DNA from: a virus
Direction: 5' to 3' (one strand)
DNA: 64,000 nt
Virus record (IMG/VR): IMGVR_UViG_3300020478_001251
Span: 1 to 64,000 of that record
Shown here: positions 42,649-53,100 of the stretch, piece after piece
Numbering within the stretch: position 1 is the stretch's first letter
How the letters are laid out: every line of letters starts with the position of its first letter
Position numbers and translations under genes: made by a program
The notes under the pieces: generated by a model
The model's database searches: none
What the model was told of the DNA's origin: nothing
The model's input: the letters and a program-made list of their open reading frames with translations, nothing else

Positions 42649-43689
42649 TTAATCAAATGGATTATCGTTACTTCCCTTATTGTGTACCAAGAATGTTTTA
42701 CCAAAATATACATCCAATGGTTCTACATCAATCTGAACTACTTCGAATCCATCTTCACTTTGAACCTTTTCTAAACTTGTAATTAAAACTTCATTTCCAT
42801 TCTTATCCATTAAATGTCCACCAGTCAACATATTTGGAACTAAATTCCACATCCAAGTATTTTCACCAACTGGTTTATATAACATTTCATGTTCACCTGT
42901 AATTCTCTCTTCTCCGTTATTTATATTCCAATAACTTTGAACAAAATCAAAATTAATATCTTGAATACTGGCCGAATGTATTGTAAATGATTCTGTTTTT
43001 TCATCTGGAAACCTACAACTTCTCCAATCATCATTATCTTCATCTAACTGACCTGGCATTTCCATTGATTTTATCCACTCTCCAATATTCAACTCTTCAA
43101 CCTTTTTATATGAACCATCTGCCATTTCTATTTTTGTTCCCTCTAATAAACAACTTGGTGAACCACCATAACTATCAACAATAGTTACAGCCTTTGTTCT
43201 TGAAGTATTATAATTAGTTGCATGGTCATTATACCCATCAGTTTGTCCATCTTCTTTAAACTTAACACTAACATTCATACTAATATTATTTGTTCCTGCG
43301 GGAAACCAATCACTATCATCACCTGTGCCAGTATTTGCATTTGATATTGCAGCGGCTGCAAACGAACCTGTAGCTCCTTGATTGGTAAGTGTTGCACCAG
43401 AAGTACTTAAACTCCATTCAAAGTTACTTGTTCCTTTTCCAATCTTATCATTAAACTTAGAACCTTTACCAGTAAAACCTAACACATAAGTTTCTGTAGT
43501 ACTTTCCCAAACATAATTATACCCAGTCAAACTATCAACTGATGTGATTGAAAAATCACTCATTTTAGTTGTAGTTGGACTTCCACCAGCTTCAGATAAT
43601 GAAGTTCGTGTGGTATAATTAGAACGAGAACCACTCACGGCTCTTCCTAATTTTCCTAATGATAATATTTGTGCTGCTGTTGTTGCCAT
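42649..43689 (-). CDS. Fibre-like protein with C-terminal Hint (intein-like) domain, short
   Basis: A 346-residue protein. Residues 1-179 are beta-rich and Ser/Thr/Gly/Asn-rich (TTKMSDFSITSVDSLTGYNY, NTGTGDDSDWFPAGTNN), virion-like. Residues 180-346 (DNA 42652-43152) form a Hint domain: CLLEGTKIEMADGSYKKVEE with the block A Cys180, RITGEHEMLYKP with the block B His, and FLVHNKGS, the HN junction. After the HN there is Lys, not Cys/Ser/Thr, so splicing is unlikely; N-terminal cleavage or transfer at Cys180 is possible. The gene follows a TATTTATA element. A second Hint protein lies at 44927-50179. Confidence 0.75.
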   Translation of the reverse strand: MATTAAQILSLGKLGRAVSGSRSNYTTRTSLSEAGGSPTTTKMSDFSITSVDSLTGYNYVWESTTETYVLGFTGKGSKFNDKIGKGTSNFEWSLSTSGATLTNQGATGSFAAAAISNANTGTGDDSDWFPAGTNNISMNVSVKFKEDGQTDGYNDHATNYNTSRTKAVTIVDSYGGSPSCLLEGTKIEMADGSYKKVEELNIGEWIKSMEMPGQLDEDNDDWRSCRFPDEKTESFTIHSASIQDINFDFVQSYWNINNGEERITGEHEMLYKPVGENTWMWNLVPNMLTGGHLMDKNGNEVLITSLEKVQSEDGFEVVQIDVEPLDVYFGKTFLVHNKGSNDNPFD

Positions 43690-43709
43690 AATATTTCCTA
43701 TGTTACACT

Positions 43710-43717
43710 TATAAATA
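43710..43717 (-). promoter_or_regulatory. TATTTATA element, candidate promoter
   Basis: The minus strand reads GATATTTATAAGTG, directly after the stop of the GT-B gene and 20 nt before the ATG of the short Hint protein. Confidence 0.42.
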
Positions 43718-44872
43718 TCACTCGTTATACATTCTTAACATTTTTTCAACCCACTCTTCTTTATTTCCATAATGTTTATCTAAATACTCTCGTAATGGAA
43801 AAACATAATCTCTTCTACCATCAATTGATAAATCACAAATCTTTTTATGTTGTTCATGAAATTCTTCAAGTGTTCCTGCTCTAAATGGATAATCATAACT
43901 TGGTATCCAATCGTGAGCTAATATTGGTATTTTACCATAATCTAATGCCTGAAATATACTATACCCAAATGGTTCATAAATATGTGCTGAATGTGATATT
44001 CCCCAATCTCTTTTCATAAATTTATCTTGATTATCATAATTAAAATTATAAACTTTCCAACCATCTCGATTTAAATCACAATTTCTTTGCCACCACAAAA
44101 TATCTTTTCCCTTAGTGTGTAATATAGAATCTAATCCTTGCATAAAATGTGGACATTTTCTTGTTTCCATTCTTGAAGCAAATCCAACTTGATTACTATC
44201 ATTTACATCAAGATTATTTTTAAACTCATAAAAATTTGGAATATGTTCTACAGGATGTTTTAATTCTCTTTCGTTAACACCAATCCAAAATGGATGTTTA
44301 GCAAGTTTACATAAATCATCTTCCCACTTCTGTTCCATATAAAAATGAAAAGAATTTCTTAAATCAAGAATCATTCCTGATTTTAATACATCGGCAACTG
44401 AAACATGAATTGCATTACTATGTATTTTATGTTTATTTTCTACAATATATTTATGTGGTGCATAATAACCATGTAAAATATTTATTCTTCGAGCATTACC
44501 CAATAATTCTTTAAATTTTGTTGTATCATCACCTTGCCAATGATGTTCCAAATCATCTTTTAATATTTGTCTATAATCTTTTTTAGGTTTATCTTTTGTT
44601 TTTTCAACTACTTTATTAAATGTTTTTTCAATTTTTTTCTGTACTTGTCTACCAGTATTTCCACCTCTACCAACTTTTACACTATTCTCAAAAGTTTTCT
44701 TTTGTTCCTCTGTTTGTGGTTTACTCGGTTTATTTCTATGTATAAGTAACTTAGGTTTTACATCTAACTTTGGTGCAATTTCTTCTATCCAATGGTTAAC
44801 CCAAACATCAGCTCCACCACCAACCATACCAGCACCACCTGTTGAATAATAAACATCATATTCTTCTGACAT
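43718..44872 (-). CDS. Glycosyltransferase, GT-B fold (GT4-like)
   Basis: A 384-residue protein. The Gly-rich N-terminus (YYSTGGAGMVGGGADVWVNH) is a donor/acceptor loop typical of GT4. NILHGYYAPH and VPHI-type blocks follow (HPVEHIPNFYEFK). QVGFASRMETRKCPHFMQGL resembles the 'vGRl...KG...' strand. HIYEPFGYSIFQALDYGKIP (about 320-339) is the classic E-P-F-G...A...G.P donor motif. A Lys-rich coiled insert lies near 55-110. Lies between two Hint-containing genes; possibly glycosylates one of those fibre proteins, but no evidence shows this. Confidence 0.8.
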   Translation of the reverse strand: MSEEYDVYYSTGGAGMVGGGADVWVNHWIEEIAPKLDVKPKLLIHRNKPSKPQTEEQKKTFENSVKVGRGGNTGRQVQKKIEKTFNKVVEKTKDKPKKDYRQILKDDLEHHWQGDDTTKFKELLGNARRINILHGYYAPHKYIVENKHKIHSNAIHVSVADVLKSGMILDLRNSFHFYMEQKWEDDLCKLAKHPFWIGVNERELKHPVEHIPNFYEFKNNLDVNDSNQVGFASRMETRKCPHFMQGLDSILHTKGKDILWWQRNCDLNRDGWKVYNFNYDNQDKFMKRDWGISHSAHIYEPFGYSIFQALDYGKIPILAHDWIPSYDYPFRAGTLEEFHEQHKKICDLSIDGRRDYVFPLREYLDKHYGNKEEWVEKMLRMYNE

Positions 44873-44886
44873 TATAACTCCTTTAA

Positions 44887-44894
44887 TATAAATA
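44887..44894 (-). promoter_or_regulatory. TATTTATA element, candidate promoter
   Basis: The minus strand reads TTTTATATTTATATTA, 14 nt before the ATG of the GT-B gene and overlapping the region of its AAAGGAG site. A promoter with normal -10 spacing would start within the ribosome binding site, so this copy is less certain. Confidence 0.35.
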
Positions 44895-44926
44895 TAAAAT
44901 TAAATCCTCTTAATGTTAATTATTTA

Positions 44927-47900
44927 TTAAGGTGCTTTTCCTGCATTATGAACAGCAATAGCATTATCACCAAGTTTTACAAAATAAGTATTATTATCCT
45001 CAACATCTAACTTAACAAACAACGCTTCAGATTCAGTATAATTTATCGTTTTAATACTCACAAGTTCTTTATTTGAATTAACTAATTTATCAGTATATTT
45101 ATCTAACGACTTAGCCCTTACCCAACAATATTTAGGTGTAGCTTCTGTAATATTTCCATCATTATTTAATGATAAATCTCTATACACTAAGAATGGATGT
45201 TCATATGTTGATTTTATACTATTATCATTTTCATCAATTATTTCATAATGGTCATAATAATAATCTTGTCCATTAAATACTGCATCTGAATCTGTTATTG
45301 ATGCACCCGCAATTGAACCTGTTGACCAAAAACCATAATCACCAAAATTATCACTATTTGGTAAACCATCAATATTCATAGATTTTAATGAATCTGTTAA
45401 TGTTACATCTTCAATATTTTTCCAAGTTCCATCATTCATCCATACTTTAGTTCCTAATGCAAAACAAGTTGTACCAGTACCACCTGATTCATCAAATACA
45501 TTAACATTTACTTTCACTGCTTTCTTATTCAATCCAGCAGTTTCAGAGTTGTAAAATGCTTTAATAACATAATTCTCTTCAATAGTACCTTCAGCAGTAA
45601 TTCCTGTCTCCATACCCAAAGCAACAAAAGCTTTTGAATTATCATCGGTCATATCACCACCAACCCAAAGTTTAATTGTATCTAATGCAGATACTTCATT
45701 TGAAATGGCACCTGAGAATCCACTATATGCTTCTGTAGTTGCAGTTTGATTTTGTAATTTAACTCTTAAAGTTGTTGTACCATCCGTACTAACTGCACCA
45801 GCCGAACCTGTTCTTCCAATATTCAAATGCATTTTCATACCAGAACCAGCAGTTCCTGGGAAATTATTATTACTTGTATCATTAATGTGAAAATATACTT
45901 CGACATCATCTGTTCCAGAAAGTTCACCCGATTCCACACTCGTTCCACCTATCCACCAAATTTCATCACCTTGTCCTTGATATCCTGAAATGTTAACATC
46001 ATATGGATATGTTAATGGTGTTCCAGGAACTCTCCATACCAACGCATCATTTGCACTGACAGTGAATGAATGATTATTTGCAAGATTTCCACTTGTTGAA
46101 CTTGGATAACCACCATATTTACAATAAATTGTCCAACTACCAGGTTCTAATGATACAGAACTAAATGTAAATGGTCCTGTTCCTGTGGTAGTTCCTAAGT
46201 TTTTCCAACTTGAACCATTATAAGCTCCAAAATAAAGTGTGGCATCATTATTGACTGTAATAGTTCCACTATTTACAGCTCCACCAAATTGATTTACACC
46301 ATTTCTTGAATTCCTAACATTCGCTCCATTAGTATAACTACCATTTGTTACTGAAGTTACAGATTTTCCAGTTGAATTTGCCGCTAATGCAGAATATCCA
46401 CCATTATTCCATTCAAACCCAACTGCATCATTAATAGAACTATTTCTTGTCCAAGTAAACGCTACAGTCTTTGTTGTTGCTTTACCGGTTATTGTAACCG
46501 ACCTATCATTATTTGCACCATATGTATAATCAGCTAAATCACCTATGGAACTAACCGAGGCACCCGTTGTAGTTTGTGAAGAAGCTAAACTTGATATTGC
46601 ATCTGGTGGTATTGCCAGTTCATCGTAATATTCATCAATCCCACCATCTGCACCTATTTTCATCACATCATTATTATATGCACTCAAACCACTATTCCAT
46701 TGATAGTTATGATAATATTGATTAGCACCATCTGTAATAGCAACTGACCCATCTGCCATAAGTTTATAAACTTCAGTTCCATCACCAACAGGGTCATTAA
46801 GGTCTCCATAAATTCTACAATCACTTCCAGCTGCACCACCTCCTGTTGTATCATTAAATGCACCTTCTGGTGTAGAATAACCACCAGACCATTTTCCTGT
46901 AGAACTATTACAGGATTGATAAGTAGTCAATGTGTTTGGATGGTTTAAACTAACAGAAGTGGTAAATAAAACTGGTGAAACAGTCGGGTCATTAGTTGTA
47001 TCATGATTTTGAAATGTAAAACGAACTTTAGCTGTTGTTGTTCCAGTTCCTACAGCGGCATCTACATATCCTAAATTTATAACCTCATCAACAATTTCAC
47101 GCTCAGTTGTATGACTATCATCTATATTAGAAAGTGTAACTGATGTTGTATTACCAGTCGAAGTAGAATAACCGACTGTATTACTACCATCAGATAAATC
47201 TATCACTACATTCATGGCAGAAGCACCAAGTTGTCTAAATCCTTGATATGTAAAATCCTCGACCACTAATTGGTCTGATTCTACACCAACTTTTAAACTT
47301 GTTTTGTTTAAACTCATCGCACTTATCGCAGGATAATGATACAATGCAATTCCAACTGCTGTTGCAGATGTTGTATCAGAATCAGAACCACCCTCACAAG
47401 TAATATCAAGTGTTACTGTCCCAGTTCCTGCAGTTCCTGTTGCCGTTAATAATGCCGTAGATGTAGATGCATCACTAATTGACCAAACGGCAGTATTATC
47501 ACTATAAGCATAAGTAACAACATTATCTGTTGCATTTGTTGGTGAATTAAAATGTAATGTTGTATCTGTACTATTATTTAAAGTAGTTCTAAATATTGTG
47601 GCTGGTGCACTAATTACATTTTTACTATTAGTTGCATCTGGATAAAGTTGATATCGAGCTGATGCATTTGCAGTTCCAGATTCATCCGAAGTAGATGCAC
47701 CACCATTATCATCAACATAAGAATTATCATTATATGGCACCATTCTATAATAATAATTTGTAGTGTTTGTAGAATGACCATCAAGTGTAATAGAAGTACC
47801 TGTAGTTGTTTTACCACTAACATTTCCCCAAGTGACATCATCGGAAGACCTTTGTAGTTGGTAATATGCCGCATATGTACTTGCATTAAAACTTACAGAT

Positions 47901-50179
47901 TTACCAGCAACATATCCACTTCCCTCGGCCGTAGTCCAAGCACCAGTAGTAGTTGGAGCTTTATCAATTATTGTAATATCTTGTAAAGCGGAAGTTCTTG
48001 TTTGTGGTAGATTATTTGGTGCCGAACCTTCAAAATCAAAAACCATAATATCATATAAACCACACTTAGCTGCAGATAATGCAGGTGTGGTGATTGCATA
48101 GTTATTATCAGTATCCGTATTATCAGAAGTCATTGCCACAGTCGCAAGTTTTGTTGTATCACTATGGTCGTAAAAATCTTCATCATCGACAGATGCAAAT
48201 CCTAAACATATATCTCCCTTTGCTACATTCTTAGATTGCCAATCTATTCTAAGTGTATTTGATGCACCTCTTCTCACAACACGACTACTTACCCATCCAC
48301 CACCACCAACCGATGTTGATAGTGCTCCAAAAGATTGTGCCCCAAGTAATGTTACATTAATTGCGACTGTGGCTTGTGTTGATGTTGTACCATTTCCACT
48401 TGCTGTTACACCAAATGTTTTTGAACCAGCAGTTGTTCCTGAAAAATTTCCAGCCAAAGTATTATCCGTTTCACTTGAATCTGAAAATCCAGATGGTATT
48501 GTCCATGTAAATCCATTTGTTGAAATTGTATCACCCGCGGCAGTTGCAGTAAATGATAATGAAGTGGCACTAATTCCTGTTGGTGTAAGTCCAGTACTAT
48601 ATGTATTTGCAAACCCTACCGCCGATGTTAACGAACTATCTTCAACTAAACTTACAGTCGGTCTGACTGTTAATGTATCTGTTTGGTTGTTTGTTTGTGA
48701 ATAATTCGATGTTCCAGCAAAACTAATTGTATAAACTCCATTTGCAGAACCTGGTGTCATTGTGGCACTATTCGTTCCACTGCCAATATTTGGACTTGAA
48801 GTAATAGCAACACTTGCACCATTTCCAGCCGAAACTGATGCCACAAAAGCTTGAGTATTATTTATATCAATTGTTGTATTTCCTGTAGTTGAATAAGTTA
48901 AAGTTGGTGCAACTGAAATACCAGAACCTGCAGTTAAATTTTGGTCTCCACCAGTAAGATAATACGCTTTTGGATAATATGTAGTAAGACCTGTACCTGT
49001 AGCAGTTAATGATGTAGATGTATTACTCCAAGTAGATGCTGAATATAATGAATTAACGAGTCCTGCAGTATAATCTGTAAAGGTTGTATTAGAATTAGAT
49101 GTTCCCCAACCAACTCTTAGAGCGACAGAACCACCACTATTATCAGCACCTTTAGAAACTGCATTCATTGTTACTGAATCACCAGCATTAAATGTTCCAT
49201 CACCAATTGCAGCAACATCATCCCACGACCTTGTATAAGGAACATCTACAATTGCCGTACTCGTTGTTGTATTTCTTGTATTTGGATTATTAACATCTCC
49301 ACTATCTGGATATCCATAATGTGTAGTTGTAAATGTCATTTTACCTGGAGTATTTAAAACTTGTATTCCACCCTCTACCAAATTTAAATGATATATATTA
49401 CCACCATCTCCGTTCACATTAATAGCCCTTGAAACAGATGATGAAAATTGTGTACCCGTTGTTACGGCCGTGGCATAACTTAATGTTCCATTACCTGATG
49501 GCCCAATATATTGGTCTGATTCTGAAACAAATGTTTGATATGTTGCTCCAGCACCCGCCGATTGAATATTAGTAGTTCCATGTCCAGATATAGAATCACG
49601 ATATCTGAATTTAGTATCTGCAAAATTTGAATTATAACTCGAATCATCATCAGCAACTTTAAATTTTAGTGTTGCACCATCTTGTGTTCCTGGAGTAATT
49701 CCTAAAGATACACCTACATATGCCGTTCCACTACCATCTGTATCATCTGCATCAGTATGAGCAGGTGAAACAGAAGAACCCGCATCAGTAACAACTTCAA
49801 ATTCAGCTGTATTTACTATACCTGAATTATCAATTGCTAACATCACAAGAGTTTCACCCTCTACCATTGTAGAGTTAGCATCATTGGCCGCATTACCATC
49901 TAATTGATTTGAACCAACACTACCTCGATATAATACAAAACTTTCAAATGTACCTGGATAATCCGCACTATAAAAATGTGATATCCTATCTTCATCCGCA
50001 CCTAATAATGTTCTTAAAGTTGATGAAGCTGTTGGTGAATTACTTAAAACGGCAGCATTTGCAAATGCATCTGAAAAACTATCTAATGACATATCAGAAC
50101 CAGAAGTTACTGATGATGTTTCGTTCTGGTTCTTATATAAATCCGAAAATTTTATCTCACCACTACTTGTTATTGCCAT
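44927..50179 (-). CDS. Giant fibre-like protein with Ig/FN3-like repeats and C-terminal Hint domain
   Basis: A 1750-residue protein, Thr/Ser/Gly/Asn-rich and beta-strand-rich throughout. Several parts resemble Ig-like/cadherin-like or FN3 modules (for example YYQLQRSSDDVTWGNVSGKT near 790). The N-terminus (AITSSGEIKFSDL) resembles other phage fibre/baseplate proteins. Residues 1572-1750 (DNA 44930-45466) are a Hint domain: CFALGTKVWMNDGTWKNIED, then STYEHPFLVYRD (block B His), and AVHNAGKAP at the very end. After HN there are only five residues, with Ala at +1, so it should not splice as an intein. It could cleave or attach itself. It overlaps the 3544-residue fibre gene by 17 nt, so both are probably made together as virion proteins. 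Confidence 0.75.
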   Translation of the reverse strand: MAITSSGEIKFSDLYKNQNETSSVTSGSDMSLDSFSDAFANAAVLSNSPTASSTLRTLLGADEDRISHFYSADYPGTFESFVLYRGSVGSNQLDGNAANDANSTMVEGETLVMLAIDNSGIVNTAEFEVVTDAGSSVSPAHTDADDTDGSGTAYVGVSLGITPGTQDGATLKFKVADDDSSYNSNFADTKFRYRDSISGHGTTNIQSAGAGATYQTFVSESDQYIGPSGNGTLSYATAVTTGTQFSSSVSRAINVNGDGGNIYHLNLVEGGIQVLNTPGKMTFTTTHYGYPDSGDVNNPNTRNTTTSTAIVDVPYTRSWDDVAAIGDGTFNAGDSVTMNAVSKGADNSGGSVALRVGWGTSNSNTTFTDYTAGLVNSLYSASTWSNTSTSLTATGTGLTTYYPKAYYLTGGDQNLTAGSGISVAPTLTYSTTGNTTIDINNTQAFVASVSAGNGASVAITSSPNIGSGTNSATMTPGSANGVYTISFAGTSNYSQTNNQTDTLTVRPTVSLVEDSSLTSAVGFANTYSTGLTPTGISATSLSFTATAAGDTISTNGFTWTIPSGFSDSSETDNTLAGNFSGTTAGSKTFGVTASGNGTTSTQATVAINVTLLGAQSFGALSTSVGGGGWVSSRVVRRGASNTLRIDWQSKNVAKGDICLGFASVDDEDFYDHSDTTKLATVAMTSDNTDTDNNYAITTPALSAAKCGLYDIMVFDFEGSAPNNLPQTRTSALQDITIIDKAPTTTGAWTTAEGSGYVAGKSVSFNASTYAAYYQLQRSSDDVTWGNVSGKTTTGTSITLDGHSTNTTNYYYRMVPYNDNSYVDDNGGASTSDESGTANASARYQLYPDATNSKNVISAPATIFRTTLNNSTDTTLHFNSPTNATDNVVTYAYSDNTAVWSISDASTSTALLTATGTAGTGTVTLDITCEGGSDSDTTSATAVGIALYHYPAISAMSLNKTSLKVGVESDQLVVEDFTYQGFRQLGASAMNVVIDLSDGSNTVGYSTSTGNTTSVTLSNIDDSHTTEREIVDEVINLGYVDAAVGTGTTTAKVRFTFQNHDTTNDPTVSPVLFTTSVSLNHPNTLTTYQSCNSSTGKWSGGYSTPEGAFNDTTGGGAAGSDCRIYGDLNDPVGDGTEVYKLMADGSVAITDGANQYYHNYQWNSGLSAYNNDVMKIGADGGIDEYYDELAIPPDAISSLASSQTTTGASVSSIGDLADYTYGANNDRSVTITGKATTKTVAFTWTRNSSINDAVGFEWNNGGYSALAANSTGKSVTSVTNGSYTNGANVRNSRNGVNQFGGAVNSGTITVNNDATLYFGAYNGSSWKNLGTTTGTGPFTFSSVSLEPGSWTIYCKYGGYPSSTSGNLANNHSFTVSANDALVWRVPGTPLTYPYDVNISGYQGQGDEIWWIGGTSVESGELSGTDDVEVYFHINDTSNNNFPGTAGSGMKMHLNIGRTGSAGAVSTDGTTTLRVKLQNQTATTEAYSGFSGAISNEVSALDTIKLWVGGDMTDDNSKAFVALGMETGITAEGTIEENYVIKAFYNSETAGLNKKAVKVNVNVFDESGGTGTTCFALGTKVWMNDGTWKNIEDVTLTDSLKSMNIDGLPNSDNFGDYGFWSTGSIAGASITDSDAVFNGQDYYYDHYEIIDENDNSIKSTYEHPFLVYRDLSLNNDGNITEATPKYCWVRAKSLDKYTDKLVNSNKELVSIKTINYTESEALFVKLDVEDNNTYFVKLGDNAIAVHNAGKAP

Positions 50180-53100
50180 CTAACTTCTCCACTTTAGATT
50201 GCAATTCCTTAATTTGAATTTGTTGTTCTTTAATGGCCTCTACTAATAGTGGTACAACCTTTTCATAATAAACTCTTTTACCAGTTAATTCCTCATCATC
50301 ATCATTAAGTAGATATCCCTCTTTGACCAACACTTCCAATCCATCAACTTTTTCTACCTCTTGTGCAATAAACCCAACATCATGACCTCTTTCATTAAAA
50401 TCGTCTTTCCAATCAAACTCAACACCTCTTAATTTTTGAACTTTAAGTAATGCATTTTCTATAGGTCTAACATTTTCTTTAAATTTTATATCTGATATTG
50501 TCGATGAATATCCAATAATATCACCATCTGCATGAAAATCTCCAGAATCTGTCATTGCAAAATCAACTGCTCCAGCAGTATAGAATCTCATACCACCAGC
50601 TCCAGTTCCTATAGATTGAATTGAATCATTACCAGTACCATAATTACCAGTATGGTCTAACATTACCGCACCAAAATTTCCAGTATAAGCTTTGACTTTT
50701 CCAGTACCAGAGTAATCCAATGTTATATCACTACCAATGACCGTTTTCTTACTCATCGAACCAAGTTCTGATATTGAAATAGAACCAGTTGTATGAACTG
50801 CTCCCATAATATCAACCGTCTTATCTTCATCAGGAGTCATACGGAAATATTTATTATCCGAATTTTCCAAAGTAGCATTTGTTAAGAATACTGCCTGTAT
50901 TCCTTTTGGTGTAACCTCTACTTTTTTATTACTTGGTGAATGAGCCATTGTTTCGATTTTAGAATATTGCTCTGTAACAGATAAACCTGCAGAAGCATTT
51001 TTTCCAGTACTTGAATGTTGATATTCTTCTCTCAAATTATTATTAGTAAATACAATATCATAAATTACCCAAGTATAATCATCTAAATCATTTGCGACAG
51101 TATGGTTATAACTTCTTGTAATAGTTCTTTTAAATGTATTAGCATAATACGGGCCTCCACCACTACCTGTAAAATCATCAGGTATAAAATCTGTAAAGAA
51201 ATTACCACTATGTGATTCAATCGAATCTGAAATAACTGCCCAAGCACCACCACTTACTGATTTATATAAAGCAGTTTTACAAGTATAACTAACATCACCC
51301 AAACTCATCCAGTTTGTAGTAGTGGTATCTAATACATTCATAGATTTTATTTGACACCATAATGCCCAACCAGCCTCACTCTTATAAACTGCATCTGTTA
51401 AATCTGCAGAGTATGTTCCAAAATTTGTTGTAGATGGTGAATTTCCAACCGAACTTTCAACATTGGCATAAACACTACTTTCTCCAGTATGTCCTGTAAA
51501 TCCACCTGCAATCCAAGATTTACTACTTGAATCACCATTATCTAAATCTGGAGTTTGTGTTTGTGTTTGTGTTCCAGTCCATCCTTGTGTAACACTATTA
51601 TATGCCAAACCACCAGCCTTCAATATAGAAGCTGCCGCTGTGAATGATGGAACAATTTCAGCTATATAGTTTCCATCCTTTAATGTGATATTTGGACTTG
51701 CACCACCATCAATTACAATTGAACTATCTGCATCTCTTATTTTACTACCATCAATATTCCAACCTGAACCTGTACTTTGACCAAAGAAACCTGAAGTTGC
51801 TGATATATCTCCTGCAAAAACCGCATCTTCAGCCGTCATAATACCACCATCTCGTAGTGAGAATTTTGGTGTAGCTATACCAAGTTGGAAATTATCACCT
51901 GTACTACCAATATTTTTCTTCTGCATAAATCTTACATATTCCGAACCACTTCTCATAGAAAATTCACCACTACCACTAATGAATACTCCCTCAATATCTG
52001 CCATTGAAGTTCTATTACCACCTGGACCTACTGATATATAACCACTATCAGCAGATGATGCTGTAAATGTTGCTGTATTTATAGCTAAATTATCTGTTAC
52101 GATATTAATACTTGATGGTGTTCCAGAAATATAATTAGTACTTCCACCCCATTTAAACGCCGAAGTAGAATCTATATAAGCATAATTGTTTGAATCAACA
52201 TATAATCCATCATTATTACCACTAACATTAATACCAAATTTACTACTACCTGCAGTGACTGTTCCATCTGGAATTGTTAATCCATCTGAATTCATACGAA
52301 CTCGGACAGTAGTACCATCCATCAATCTCATACCTAAAGCATCTATCTGAATATGTTCCGTTGCAGTTGGACCAAATGAAGATGTTGTAGCAGTAATACT
52401 TACGGCTGTGTTACTTGCATCACCAGCATGAATTGCAAAACCAGTACTTGATTGATTTGTAAAAAATGTATTAGTATTACCATAAGATTTAACACCACTT
52501 GAACTAATAACGACTGTATTTGTATCATCACTATCAGCACCACCTAATGTTAAAACACCATTCTTTTGTTCACTTATTATAGTTCCATCTTCATCATAAT
52601 ATCGAGTTGAAGTAGAATCAATAATAATTCTATCCCTTGTATTATCATTAAAAGATACAGTCCCACCATAAATTGTAGAATTTGCACCAAAGGTTGATAA
52701 AACTGAACTTGCGTTTTTTATATCAATTGAATCGGTATCAATGTGGACATGTTGACCAGAAGTTGGACCAAGTGTAATTAAATTATCTGCAAATGAAGCT
52801 GAAATTTGTGTTCCTCTTCTAAGTTGAATACCAGCATCAGAATCAACATACACATTACGATTTGTAGATGTAGTTTGTCCAATCGTCATATCAGTACCAT
52901 AACTTGCTAATGTTGCATTACCAGCGGCATTCTTCAAATCCATACCAGCAGAAGATAATACAACTTGTGTTTGCATTGATTGTGAAAATTGATTTAAATA
53001 TGAACCACTAATACTACCACTAATATCTGCATCCGTTGGTATTCCTGTTCCACCAGTTATATTAATTGTTCCCTCAACTTCTAATGTACTTCCATTCCAT

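Noticed and set aside
42652-43152. Functional splicing intein
   Set aside because: The domain is at the C-terminal end with Lys after HN and no C-extein nucleophile; it is called a Hint domain instead.
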